The notes under the pieces: generated by a model
The model's input: the letters and a program-made list of their open reading frames with translations, nothing else
Database searches by the model: none
What the model was told of the DNA's origin: nothing
Assembly (NCBI GenBank): GCA_016178705.1
Contig: JACOST010000030.1
Coordinates: 1 to 64,000, forward strand
Origin: Deltaproteobacteria bacterium
Lineage (GTDB): Bacteria > Desulfobacterota > Binatia > HRBIN30 > JACQVA1
Length of the DNA: 64,000 nucleotides
Direction: 5' to 3'
Position numbers and translations under genes: made by a program
In this document: positions 43,176-51,830 of the stretch, one piece after another
Position numbering within the stretch: position 1 is the first letter of the stretch
How the letters are laid out: the number at the start of each line of letters is the position of its first letter

Positions 43176-44660
43176 TCAGAGACACCGCAGGTAGGCGACG
43201 AGATCCTGCTTCTCGTCGGCGTTGAGTTGCGTGCCCAGGACGATGTTGAAGAACTCGACCGTGTCTTCCAAGGTCAACAAGCGCCCGTCGTGCAAGTAGG
43301 GCGGCGAGTCCTTGATGCCGCGCAGCGGGAAGGTTTTGATCGGCCCTTCCGGTCGACCGGCGTAGAAACGTTCGACGCGCAAGTCGTGCATGGTGTTGTC
43401 GGTGAACTGAGTCGCCGCCCGGTGACAACTCGCGCACTGCGCCTTGCCTTGGAAGAGCGCTTCACCGCGTAACTCCTGCGGCGTTGCCTGAGCCGGCATC
43501 AGGCGATTCAGCACGTCGAGCTTCGGTGCCGGCGGGAAGTCGATGATGGCGTTGAAGTCGCCCATGTGATTGGTCTGCGCCTTCTGCAGGTCGCGGCCGC
43601 CAATCGCGGCCAGCATCGTCGTATCGCCATCGAAGTACTCTTCGACCTCGGCGAAGTGGTCCATCGTGCGGATCGAGCGCTTGGACGAGAAAATGAGTTG
43701 AGCGTAGTTGCCGCGCATGGTCGGCGTGTCGACGCGCAGACGAGCGTAGTTCGGCCGCGCGTCGGGCGCGAGTTCCATCGCCCCGTTGGTGTGTCCGTTG
43801 ACGTGACACGAGAAGCAAGCGACGCCCTGCGACGGCTCGGCGGTGACGCGATGATGAGTGACGTTGAACCAGGTAGTTTGAAATGGCGTGACGAGCAGCC
43901 GCAGGCCGTCGAGTTGTTCGGGCGTCACCAGTCCGTTGAACATGTCGAAGTAGTTCGCGTACGTGATCTCCACGCCGCGCGTCACGTCACCAAGCTCACG
44001 ATGCGTGGTGAGATAGAGCGCCGGTGGAAACTCGGGCAGGTAGCACTCGGGAATGTCGAACCGGACGTCGAACCGCTCATGTTCCAGGTGCACGCGCGTC
44101 CACGTTGGCGGGAAGACCATGTGCGCGGTCGACTGCAACGGATGATCGAGCGGCTTCCACGGAAACGCGTCTTGTGTGCGAATCTCGTCCGGCGACTTGG
44201 CGGCGTACTGCTCCCAGCTCGTGACGCCCTTGGGTAGGCGACCGGTCGGCCCCACCGGCTGCGGCTTGCCGCGCGACATGGTCGCGGCCTTGTCGGTCTT
44301 GCAATCGAGGTGAAAGCGCGACTCGAGCACTGCGTGCGCCGCTTTGTCGACGGCCGGGCGTTGCGCCTCCATCTTCTTTTTCCACTCGACGAAGGGCATG
44401 CCAAGATCCGGACTGCCGAACGATGACGATGCGCTGCCACCGAACTGCGACAGCCCGCCGGCGGGGTTGGTGGTGCCCGGTGGCGCCGCGGGGTACGGCT
44501 TGAGCGCACCGGGTTGCTCGTCTTTGCGCCACTCATCGATATCGCGCGGCTGGTTGTAGCCGGGGCTCTGCAGCAAGAAGCCTTGCGCCGGATCGGCGGC
44601 CCGTGCGCCCACGCTCGCCACCATCGTGAATGCCAGCACTGCTCGCCACGCTCGCTTCAT
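43176..44660 (-). CDS. Di-haem cytochrome c peroxidase/MauG-like protein
   Basis: A 494-residue exported c-type cytochrome. The signal peptide is AVLAFTMVASVGARA. Two haem-binding motifs are seen: CFSCH in the middle and CASCH in the C-terminal domain, which then shows LRGIKDSPPYLHDGRLLTLEDTVEFF (split) as in MauG/cytochrome c peroxidase proteins. The N-terminal 250 residues lack haem motifs and are unassigned. Its ATG overlaps the stop of the CRTAC1 C-terminal ORF (ATGA), so they are co-translated. It probably works in periplasmic electron transfer or oxidation. Confidence 0.88.
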   Translation of the reverse strand: MKRAWRAVLAFTMVASVGARAADPAQGFLLQSPGYNQPRDIDEWRKDEQPGALKPYPAAPPGTTNPAGGLSQFGGSASSSFGSPDLGMPFVEWKKKMEAQRPAVDKAAHAVLESRFHLDCKTDKAATMSRGKPQPVGPTGRLPKGVTSWEQYAAKSPDEIRTQDAFPWKPLDHPLQSTAHMVFPPTWTRVHLEHERFDVRFDIPECYLPEFPPALYLTTHRELGDVTRGVEITYANYFDMFNGLVTPEQLDGLRLLVTPFQTTWFNVTHHRVTAEPSQGVACFSCHVNGHTNGAMELAPDARPNYARLRVDTPTMRGNYAQLIFSSKRSIRTMDHFAEVEEYFDGDTTMLAAIGGRDLQKAQTNHMGDFNAIIDFPPAPKLDVLNRLMPAQATPQELRGEALFQGKAQCASCHRAATQFTDNTMHDLRVERFYAGRPEGPIKTFPLRGIKDSPPYLHDGRLLTLEDTVEFFNIVLGTQLNADEKQDLVAYLRCL

Positions 44661-45235
44661 CTGTTCTCCCCGCGAAGATTGACGACTTGCGACTCGCCCT
44701 CGCGCAGCATGAGCCGCTGATCCGCCGACACATCGAGGAGCGTAGTCTCCTCGCCCGACGGCCATCGCACGTCAATCGAATCGACATGTGTGCGCGGTCC
44801 GAGCCCAAAGTGCTGGACCAGCGACGACCCCGACAAGTACGCCGACCCCGCGTGCACTTCGCGGATCTGGCGCTGGCCGTCGGTCGTCACGGCTATGCGC
44901 GCACCCACTGCGTCGCGGTTACTGCGCGTGCCAGTCAGCTTGAGTTCGAGCCAGTGGCCAGGACCGCCGACGTTGTGCAGCACCTGCGCGGGTTGGTGGT
45001 AGTTGCGCAGGATTACGTCGAGTTGCCCGTCGCGGTCATAGTCGACGATGGAGACGCCGCGGCCATCTTCGATACGATCGGCCTGATCCACATAGCCGAC
45101 ATCGGTAAACGTCCCGTCGCCATTGTTGCGAAACAGGCAGTTGCGCTCGCGGCCGTTCAGACTGTGTTCGCCGATGTTCACCAGGGTTCCTGAGCTTTGA
45201 TCGCGGCGCCGACCGACGCCGTCAAACATGTCCAT
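44657..45235 (-). CDS. CRTAC1 family protein, C-terminal part (ASPIC/UnbV domain), split by in-frame TGA
   Basis: A 192-residue ORF that continues the preceding ORF in the same frame after a single TGA. It holds a last VCBS/FG-GAP repeat (LFRNNGDGTFTDVGYVDQ, VSIVDYDRDGQLDVIL) and then the ASPIC/UnbV domain (LTGTRSNRDAVGARIAVTTD, VHAGSAYLSGSSLVQHFGLG, VDSIDVRWPSGEE). It has no signal peptide of its own, so alone it would stay in the cytosol, which argues that the two ORFs were one exported protein. ATG follows the TGA directly. Probably a recently broken gene, a sequencing error, or a reinitiated second chain. Confidence 0.75.
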   Translation of the reverse strand: MDMFDGVGRRRDQSSGTLVNIGEHSLNGRERNCLFRNNGDGTFTDVGYVDQADRIEDGRGVSIVDYDRDGQLDVILRNYHQPAQVLHNVGGPGHWLELKLTGTRSNRDAVGARIAVTTDGQRQIREVHAGSAYLSGSSLVQHFGLGPRTHVDSIDVRWPSGEETTLLDVSADQRLMLREGESQVVNLRGENR

Positions 45236-46915
45236 TCAGACATCGTCAAGCAACGGGCCCGAGATGAATCCGTTAGCAGCATAGATGTCGAGCCGGCCGT
45301 CGTTGTTGTAGTCGAAGAACTCGGCGCCCCACCCCCACTGTCCGTCGCGCACGCCCGCCTTGTCGCTGACATCGGTGAAGGTGCCGTCTCCGTTGTTGTG
45401 CAGCAAGGTGCTACCGCGGGTAAGCTCGTTGATGACGGAATGGATGTCGGAGCGCGGCACCCAACTCAGATACCAGGGCACCGGGGGTGGGTACTCGGGA
45501 TGAAACATGACCCAGCGCGAGTTGGCGTACATGTTTGAGATGAACAAATCGAGATAGCCATCGTTGTCGTAGTCTCCCCACGTGATGCCCATCGCCGCGC
45601 CACGGTCGAGTGCGCCGGCGGCCGCGGCCACGTTGGTGAAGGTGCCGTCGCCGTTGTTGCGATAGAGCGATTTGGTGCCGAACTCGTTGCCGACAAAGAT
45701 GTCCGGGTAGCCGTCGTTGTTGTAGTCGCCCCAGGCGCCCGCCAAACCCCAGCCGGACTCGTGAATGCCGGCTGCTGCGGTGACGTCGCTGAAGGTGCCG
45801 TCGCCGTTGTTGCGATAGAGCGTGTGCGGTACGCCGTTGTGCGCGTCCCAGCTAGGGCTCGGCGCGGTCTTTTCGTGGTCGCCCATGCGGACGACGTAGA
45901 CGTCGAGGAACCCGTCCCGATCGTAATCGGCGACGATCGGCATGCTCCCCCATCGGCTGGGCTGCAGGCCGGCGGTGGCGGTGGCGTCGACGAACAGTCC
46001 GCAGCCGTCGTTGCGGTAGAAGCGATCGCCGCGGATGCCGCAGACCCAGAGATCGGCGTCGCCGTCGTTGTCGGCATCGAAGAAGACCAGTCCGGTCGCT
46101 GCGATATCGAAGTCGTCGCCAAAGCCGGCGCTCACGGTCACGTCGGAGAACGTCCCGTTGCCACTGTTGCGGTACATCTTCAGATGGTTCGTGCTCAACA
46201 GCGCGACATCTTCGAAGCCGTCGCAATCAATATCGCCGACGGCGACGCCGGAGCTGGCCGCCATGTCGCCGATCAGGCGAAACGGCGGCGAGCCGGAGAT
46301 GTCGTGCGTGTCCTGTACCCCGGCGGCTTCTGTCGCCAGCTCGAAGCGAGGTTGCGAGCTGGCGAGCAGGTCGCGCGACGTCACCTCTTCGCTGGTCAGG
46401 ACCCAATCGTTGCCTCGCTGCGCGATGGTCACGCGCGCGCGCTGATCGAGCAGGCGGTACTCACGATTCGGTCCGATGCCGCGCACCAATAGGTGCACAT
46501 CGGCGGGGTAGCCGCGTGCATCGCGCTGATCCCAGTAGACGCGGTGAATGCGCACTTCCGCCTTGTCGATCACCTCGAACAAGTCGAAGAGATGCTGATA
46601 GCGATCGCGCATTGGCTCCGTCGCTGCGGGGCCCATCCAGCGCACTCGTCGTTCGCTGAAACTGTCGGCTACGGGAACGGGCTCGTTCCAGGGGAGGCCG
46701 TTGCCGCTGTCGGTTGCGTAGATTTGGAGAATGGCGTCGAGATCTTTGGCTTTGATGTTCTGCGGGAGATGGCGGTGTACGGTCGAATTGATCGGTTCGA
46801 TCTCTAACTTGCGCGCGTCTTCCCAGTGCCGGCCGGCAAACAATAGGCAGCCCGACGCCGGCAACAGCAAGACGAGCGTCAAGAACTTCTGTAGGTTGGG
46901 AAGACGGCTTCGCAT
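45236..46915 (-). CDS. CRTAC1 family lipoprotein, N-terminal part (FG-GAP/VCBS propeller), ends at in-frame TGA
   Basis: A 559-residue ORF with a lipoprotein signal (LVLLLPASGC). An N-terminal domain of about 230 residues has an unassigned cystatin/NTF2-like look. A run of calcium-binding-like propeller repeats follows (YRNSGNGTFSDV, DNDGDADLWV, YRNNGDGTFSDVTAAAG, GDYNNDGYPDIFVGNEF, GDYDNDGYLDLFISN). The ORF ends ANGFISGPLLDDV then TGA. In this family the chain normally continues into another repeat and an ASPIC/UnbV domain, and those are encoded in frame just downstream. Likely surface-exposed. Confidence 0.82.
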   Translation of the reverse strand: MRSRLPNLQKFLTLVLLLPASGCLLFAGRHWEDARKLEIEPINSTVHRHLPQNIKAKDLDAILQIYATDSGNGLPWNEPVPVADSFSERRVRWMGPAATEPMRDRYQHLFDLFEVIDKAEVRIHRVYWDQRDARGYPADVHLLVRGIGPNREYRLLDQRARVTIAQRGNDWVLTSEEVTSRDLLASSQPRFELATEAAGVQDTHDISGSPPFRLIGDMAASSGVAVGDIDCDGFEDVALLSTNHLKMYRNSGNGTFSDVTVSAGFGDDFDIAATGLVFFDADNDGDADLWVCGIRGDRFYRNDGCGLFVDATATAGLQPSRWGSMPIVADYDRDGFLDVYVVRMGDHEKTAPSPSWDAHNGVPHTLYRNNGDGTFSDVTAAAGIHESGWGLAGAWGDYNNDGYPDIFVGNEFGTKSLYRNNGDGTFTNVAAAAGALDRGAAMGITWGDYDNDGYLDLFISNMYANSRWVMFHPEYPPPVPWYLSWVPRSDIHSVINELTRGSTLLHNNGDGTFTDVSDKAGVRDGQWGWGAEFFDYNNDGRLDIYAANGFISGPLLDDV

Positions 46916-46973
46916 GCGAGCGCAGCGTCAGATAGCACGTCGAAAACCAAATGCTCAAGTGAGATTCAACACG

Positions 46974-47960
46974 TTATGATCGAACTTGACGCGGTAGACT
47001 GTCCTGGGCCTGGTCCGTAGTCGTGTGCGCACTGGTCGTGGCCGGGGCGTCGGCCGGCCAAAATGGACCGAACTGGAACCATTGCGTCGGGAACTCGCGC
47101 ACGATCGCTTCGAACTCGCCGACCACTTCGGCCATGACGCGGTCGAGCGCGTGACTATCACGGGCTTCGCGAGCGAGCCGGAAGCGCCCGCCGACTCGAA
47201 TCTCGTAGTGACGAGTGCCGAGCCGCGGAATGAAGACGGGGACCACCGGCGCCCGGGCGAGCCGTGCCAGCACGAACGGCCCCGACGGAAATGGCGCCAG
47301 CGCGCCAAAGAACGGCACCAGCCGCGCACCGCCGGGGCCGAGCATGCGGTCAAGCTGGATGGCGACGATCTCGTTTTGGCGCAGCGCGCGGATCATGTTG
47401 AGCGACGAGAACACCGAGCTGTCGCTGAACAGCACCCGGACGCCCGCCCGTTCGCGGGCGGCGCGCACGTACTCTTGGGTCGTGGCGTTCATCTCGCGAG
47501 CCATGACCACGTTGATCGGCCGCTGATAGTCGCGCAGGGTCTTGGCGGCGATGTCCCAATTGCCAAAGTGGCCGGTGACGACGACGGCTCCGTGCCCGTC
47601 GCGCAGCGCTTCGGCGAGCGGATCGTGCGCCGGTAACTCGAGTCGAATCGGATGCGGGCGCGGGCCGTAGTACTCCATCGTTTCGGTGAAACAGTGCGCG
47701 AATTGCGCGAACATCTGGAGCGCCATCAACCCGGCGGATCGCGGGTCGCTCTCATTCAGGATGCGCCGCAGGTTGGCAGTCGCACCGCGGCGATTGCTGC
47801 CGACCAGTGTGAAGATGATCGCGGCGATCGCCGGTGGCGAATAGTGCTTCCACCATTCGGGGCCATAGACGCATCCGAGGTAGGCAAACTTCCGCCACCA
47901 CAGCCCATCGAAACGAAGTGCTTGCCCCAGGCGCGCGAGTGAAGGTGAGGCGACACTCAT
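46974..47960 (-). CDS. LpxL/HtrB-like lipid acyltransferase
   Basis: A 328-residue member of the lauroyl/myristoyl acyltransferase family. The catalytic HxxxxD is in VVVTGHFGNWDIAAKTL; VAIQLDRMLGPGG, FPSGPFVLARLARAPVVPVF and the C-terminal FPTQWFQFGPFWP are all typical. Family members acylate Kdo2-lipid IVA, but relatives in aryl-polyene and flexirubin loci are often paired or fused with a GT2 glycosyltransferase. Here a GT2 gene lies 120 bp away, divergently. It stands upstream of the CRTAC1 and cytochrome genes on the same strand. Confidence 0.9.
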   Translation of the reverse strand: MSVASPSLARLGQALRFDGLWWRKFAYLGCVYGPEWWKHYSPPAIAAIIFTLVGSNRRGATANLRRILNESDPRSAGLMALQMFAQFAHCFTETMEYYGPRPHPIRLELPAHDPLAEALRDGHGAVVVTGHFGNWDIAAKTLRDYQRPINVVMAREMNATTQEYVRAARERAGVRVLFSDSSVFSSLNMIRALRQNEIVAIQLDRMLGPGGARLVPFFGALAPFPSGPFVLARLARAPVVPVFIPRLGTRHYEIRVGGRFRLAREARDSHALDRVMAEVVGEFEAIVREFPTQWFQFGPFWPADAPATTSAHTTTDQAQDSLPRQVRS

Positions 47961-48080
47961 CGCGGTTCAGCTAACACAGAGCGCCGGAGAGGGGAATGCC
48001 GCGCATGTCGAGAAATGCGGGCAGAGAAGCAAGACCGCCGCGCGTTGACATGTCCGCCGCTGCGGCACAGGGTACCTCCG

Positions 48081-48761
48081 ATGCCAGACGTCGCGGTGCT
48101 GATTCCGGCGCTCAATTGCGAGCGTACGATAGCTGACGTAGTAACTGGCGCGCGCCGATTCATTGCCACGGTGCTGGTGGTCGACGATGGTTCGCGGGAC
48201 GCGACCGGCGAACGCGCCGCCGGCGCCGGCGCTGAGGTCGTGACCCATCCGCGCAATCGCGGCAAAGGCGCCGCGCTGCAGACCGGCCTGCAACTACTCG
48301 CCCGCCGCGGCTTCGACCGCGTGCTCACCATGGATGGTGACGGGCAACACCTCAGCGCCGAGATCCCCGTGCTGCTGCGCGCTTCAGACGCGGCGCCCGC
48401 GGCCATCGCAATTGGCGCACGCCAGTTCGAAGCGGTGGCGATTGCTCCGCTGAAGTTGTTTGGCAACCGGTTCGCCAATCGCTGGGTCGAGATCGCCTGC
48501 GGTCAGCGGCTGCCGGATACGCAATCGGGGTTCCGCGTCTATCCGTTGCGCCGGACGCTGGCGCTCGGCGCGCGCGCAGAGCATTTCGCCTTCGAGACCG
48601 AAGTGCTCATTCGGGCGGCGCGCGCCGGCCTCACGATCCGTTCGGCGCCGGTCGATGTGTACTATCCACCAGCGGATGAGCGCGTGAGTCACTTCCGCCC
48701 GTTCCTCGATACGGTGCGCATCATCTTCGTGGTCTTGGGATTGATCTTTCGGATACGGTGA
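48081..48761 (+). CDS. Family 2 glycosyltransferase
   Basis: A 226-residue GT-A fold glycosyltransferase of the dolichol-phosphate-mannose-synthase-like branch. VLIPALNCERTIADVV, VVDDGSRDAT, HPRNRGKGAALQTGL and MDGDGQHLSAEIP (DxD-like metal site) form the nucleotide-sugar site, and DTQSGFRVYPL and FAFETEVLIRAARAGL bind acceptor. VDTVRIIFVV-like hydrophobic C-terminus may bind membrane. Probably transfers a sugar to a polyprenyl phosphate or lipid. Start ATG 48081. It diverges from the LpxL-like acyltransferase. Confidence 0.92.
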   Translation: MPDVAVLIPALNCERTIADVVTGARRFIATVLVVDDGSRDATGERAAGAGAEVVTHPRNRGKGAALQTGLQLLARRGFDRVLTMDGDGQHLSAEIPVLLRASDAAPAAIAIGARQFEAVAIAPLKLFGNRFANRWVEIACGQRLPDTQSGFRVYPLRRTLALGARAEHFAFETEVLIRAARAGLTIRSAPVDVYYPPADERVSHFRPFLDTVRIIFVVLGLIFRIR

Positions 48762-48782
48762 CGCGCGTTTCGATCAGGCCGC

Positions 48783-49529
48783 CTACGCGGCTGATGCGGT
48801 GGTGCGGTCGCCGAGTTCGCTGGCGATCACCTCGCGGACTTCTTGCATGAGCTGATTGACCTCTTTGTGCGCGAAGCTGGCCGCGGGGATTTCCGGCAGC
48901 ACGCGGATGCGGATCGCGTGCCGGCCTTGCAACACGAAGCCACGCTTCGGTAGCGCGCGCGATGTCCCCCACACCACGATCGGGAGGATCGGCGCCGCGG
49001 TTTGCAAAGCCAGTTCGAAGGCGCCCGGTTTGAAGGCACGCATGTGGCCGTCGGGCGAGCGCGTGCCTTCGGGGAACATCATGATCGAGCTGCCCTGCGC
49101 GATCGCGTCGCGACACGCGCGCATCATCCGCTCGATGCTCTTACGATCGCCACGCCGCAGCTTGATGTAGCGGTTGAGCGCCATGTTCCAGCCGATGGCC
49201 GGCACCCGGAAGTTCTCGACCTTCGACACCCACTTGAAGTGCTTGAACAGCCGAAAGAGCACCAGAATATCGAGCAGCGATTGGTGATTGGCCACCATGA
49301 CATAGGCCACGCCGGCGCGAATCCGTTCGCGCCCTTCGATGCGCACGCGCCACACCGGATTGAGCCAGGTGTAGAGCGAGGCCCAGAAGCAAGTGAATTG
49401 GTGGAGGAGCGCCAGTCTGCGATCGAACAGCACGGTTGTCGCCCAGATCACTAGGGCGAATGGAAACAGCAGGAGCGAACTCACAACCAGAAAAAGCCAG
49501 AACAGGAGCGAGAGCGCGCGCGCTAGCAT
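48783..49529 (-). CDS. 1-acyl-sn-glycerol-3-phosphate acyltransferase (PlsC-like), second copy
   Basis: A 248-residue LPLAT with an N-terminal membrane segment (LLFWLFLVVSSLLLFPFALVIW). Motif I is VANHQSLLDILV, motif III is MMFPEGTRSPDGHMRAFKPG, and PILPIVVWGTS corresponds to motif IV. Substrate is probably a lysophospholipid on the inner membrane. Convergent with the GT2 gene and clearly distinct in sequence from the PlsC-like protein at 42428. Confidence 0.93.
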   Translation of the reverse strand: MLARALSLLFWLFLVVSSLLLFPFALVIWATTVLFDRRLALLHQFTCFWASLYTWLNPVWRVRIEGRERIRAGVAYVMVANHQSLLDILVLFRLFKHFKWVSKVENFRVPAIGWNMALNRYIKLRRGDRKSIERMMRACRDAIAQGSSIMMFPEGTRSPDGHMRAFKPGAFELALQTAAPILPIVVWGTSRALPKRGFVLQGRHAIRIRVLPEIPAASFAHKEVNQLMQEVREVIASELGDRTTASAA

Positions 49530-49668
49530 CGCCGCCTTCTACACTGCCCGGTCGGCGGAGGCCAGCGGCAAGAGGAGTAAGGTGCCAAGATGAAGGTTGC
49601 GAAGGCCGGACAAAACTCGAACGTGATGTCTTGAGGCTGCCCTTCGTGTGCGGAGCGGCGCCAGCGGT

Positions 49669-50766
49669 CTACGCCTGCTGACGTGGTTGCGTCTTCTCCG
49701 CGAAGTCGCGCGCTTGCAACTCGAAGTCGGCTGGGTTGCGACAGTGTGCCAGCGCTTCCACATAGGTGATGTGGCCCTCGCGAAACAGTGCTGTCACGGA
49801 CTGATCGAACGTCTGCATGCCGTAGGTGTTGTGCCCCTGTGCGATCACTTCGGGTAGATCGCGCCCACGCTGCTTCTCGATGTACTCGCGTACCCGGGCG
49901 CTGCCGACCAACACTTCGACCGACGGGACCAAGCCCTTGCCATCGGCGCGCTGGATCAAACGCTGACTGACCACGCCGCGCAGCACGCTCGCCAACACGA
50001 GGCGAATCTGCTCGCGTTGATGTTCGGGAAAGGCGCTGATCGTGCGCAGCACCGTCTCCGATGCATCGACGGTGTGCAGCGTGCTCAGCACCAAGTGGCC
50101 GGTCTCCGCCGCGATGATCGCGGTCTCGATGGTTTCGAGATCGCGCATCTCCCCGACCATGATGACGTCCGGGTTCTGGCGCAACGCCGAGCGCAAGGCG
50201 GACGGGAAATCGCCGACGTCTTCACCGATCTCGCGCTGACTGATGATCGACAGGCGCTCATTGTGGACGTACTCGATCGGATCCTCGATGGTGATCACGT
50301 GGCGGGCGCTGACTTGGTTGATGTGTTCGATGATGGCGGCGAGCGTAGTGCTCTTGCCACTGCCGGTCGGGCCGGTCACCAGCACCAGCCCGCGCCGCTC
50401 GCTCGCCAAGCGCTCGACCACGGGGGGCAGGTTGAGTCCGGCGATGGTGCGAATTTCACGCGGGATGATGCGCAAGACGATGCCGATCTTCCCACGTTGG
50501 CGAAAGACGTTGACGCGGAACCGGCCGAGGCCGACGTGGTCGAAGGCGAGGTCTGCGTGCCGTTCGGTGGCGAAACGCATGCGATGGGCGTCGTCGACCA
50601 GAATCTCATTCGCCGCCTCACGCACTTCTTCAGCCGAGAGAGGCTCGGCGTCTTCCATCGGGCCGAGATTGCCGCCGGCGCGAAACATCGGGCGCATCCC
50701 GTCCTTGAGGATAACGTCGGATGCTTCCCGTGTGAGCGCAGCATCGAGAATGTCTGTCAGCGTCAT
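49669..50766 (-). CDS. Type IV pilus retraction-type ATPase (PilT/PilU family)
   Basis: A 365-residue hexameric secretion ATPase. Walker A is GPTGSGKST, the Asp box is IEDPIEYVH, Walker B is NPDVIMVGEMRDLETI and the His box is LSTLHTVDASET. The C-terminal AQGHNTYGMQTFDQSVTALF matches PilT/PilU. It powers pilus disassembly and twitching. No other pilus gene is within the window. Length and the lack of an AIRNLIRE-type motif suggest PilU rather than PilT, but this is not certain. Confidence 0.92.
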   Translation of the reverse strand: MTLTDILDAALTREASDVILKDGMRPMFRAGGNLGPMEDAEPLSAEEVREAANEILVDDAHRMRFATERHADLAFDHVGLGRFRVNVFRQRGKIGIVLRIIPREIRTIAGLNLPPVVERLASERRGLVLVTGPTGSGKSTTLAAIIEHINQVSARHVITIEDPIEYVHNERLSIISQREIGEDVGDFPSALRSALRQNPDVIMVGEMRDLETIETAIIAAETGHLVLSTLHTVDASETVLRTISAFPEHQREQIRLVLASVLRGVVSQRLIQRADGKGLVPSVEVLVGSARVREYIEKQRGRDLPEVIAQGHNTYGMQTFDQSVTALFREGHITYVEALAHCRNPADFELQARDFAEKTQPRQQA

Positions 50767-50882
50767 GGTGGCGTCTCCGTCTTGCGTCCAGATTATCGCG
50801 CTGGCTGAGAAATACCAGTGCTAAGTCGCAAAGTCGTATGCCGCGGCTTTCGCATTTGCTGCCAGCCCGATAGGCTCGACCC

Positions 50883-51782
50883 ATGCTTGATCGAGATGAA
50901 ATCCAGCATCAGTTCGTGGCGGCCAACGGCCTGCGCTTCCACGTGGCGTCATGCGGCACCGGCGATCGCCTCGCGCTGTGTCTGCATGGATTTCCCGAGT
51001 GTTGGTATTCGTGGCGCCATCAACTGCCGCTGTTGGCGCGGCTGGGGTACCGCGCTTGGGCGCCCGACCTGCGCGGGTATGGCGAAAGCGATCGGCCACT
51101 CCACCGCGAGGACTACGCGGTCGAGCGCTTACTCGACGATGTCGCGGGTCTGATCGACGCGGCGCAGGCGCGCTCCACGATCATCCTCGCGCACGACTGG
51201 GGCGCGATCATCGCGTGGTACTTCGCGCTGCGCCAACTGCGACCGCTCGATCGCCTGGTGATCATGAACGTGCCGCATCCGGCCGTCATGGATCGTGCGA
51301 TCCGCCGCCCGCGTCAGATGTTGCGCTCGTGGTACGTGTTGTTGTTCCAGATTCCGCGCCTACCCGAGGCGCTGCTGCGCGCGCGGAACCATCGCGCGAT
51401 CGGCGATGCGTTCCGCAACTCAGCCGTCGACAAGTCTCGCTTTCCCGACGACGTGCTGCGGGTCTACCGCGATCACGCGGCACGACCCGGCGCGCTCACC
51501 GCGATGATGAACTACTACCGCGCGCTGGTGCGTGGCGGCGGTGCGGAGCGCCAACGCCAACTCGGCTATCCGCCGATCGAGATTCCGACGCTGATGATCT
51601 GGGGCGAACGCGACGTGGCACTCGGGAAGGAAACCACCTACGGCACCGACGCCTTCGTGCCGAACCTGACGCTGCGCTACCTACCCAACGTGTCGCACTG
51701 GGTCCAGCAAGAGGCACCCGAGACCGTCAACGCGATGCTCGAAGCGTGGCTGTCCGGGCAGACCGTGCCTGAAGCCGCGTGA
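50883..51782 (+). CDS. Alpha/beta hydrolase, epoxide hydrolase/haloalkane dehalogenase-like
   Basis: A 299-residue alpha/beta hydrolase. The oxyanion motif is LHGFPECWYSWRHQL, the nucleophile is Asp in LAHDWGAIIAWYF (HDWG is typical of epoxide hydrolases), DLRGYGESDRP is conserved, and the late acid and His are in WGERDVALG and NVSHWVQQEAPETV. Cap tyrosines (YYRALVRG) suit epoxide opening. The nucleophile rules out a serine esterase. It lies upstream of ispH by 49 bp on the same strand. Confidence 0.9.
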   Translation: MLDRDEIQHQFVAANGLRFHVASCGTGDRLALCLHGFPECWYSWRHQLPLLARLGYRAWAPDLRGYGESDRPLHREDYAVERLLDDVAGLIDAAQARSTIILAHDWGAIIAWYFALRQLRPLDRLVIMNVPHPAVMDRAIRRPRQMLRSWYVLLFQIPRLPEALLRARNHRAIGDAFRNSAVDKSRFPDDVLRVYRDHAARPGALTAMMNYYRALVRGGGAERQRQLGYPPIEIPTLMIWGERDVALGKETTYGTDAFVPNLTLRYLPNVSHWVQQEAPETVNAMLEAWLSGQTVPEAA

Positions 51783-51830
51783 AGGAGATCGGCGCTTGTC
51801 GCTGACGGTGGCCCGTGGCAGAGTCGGGGC

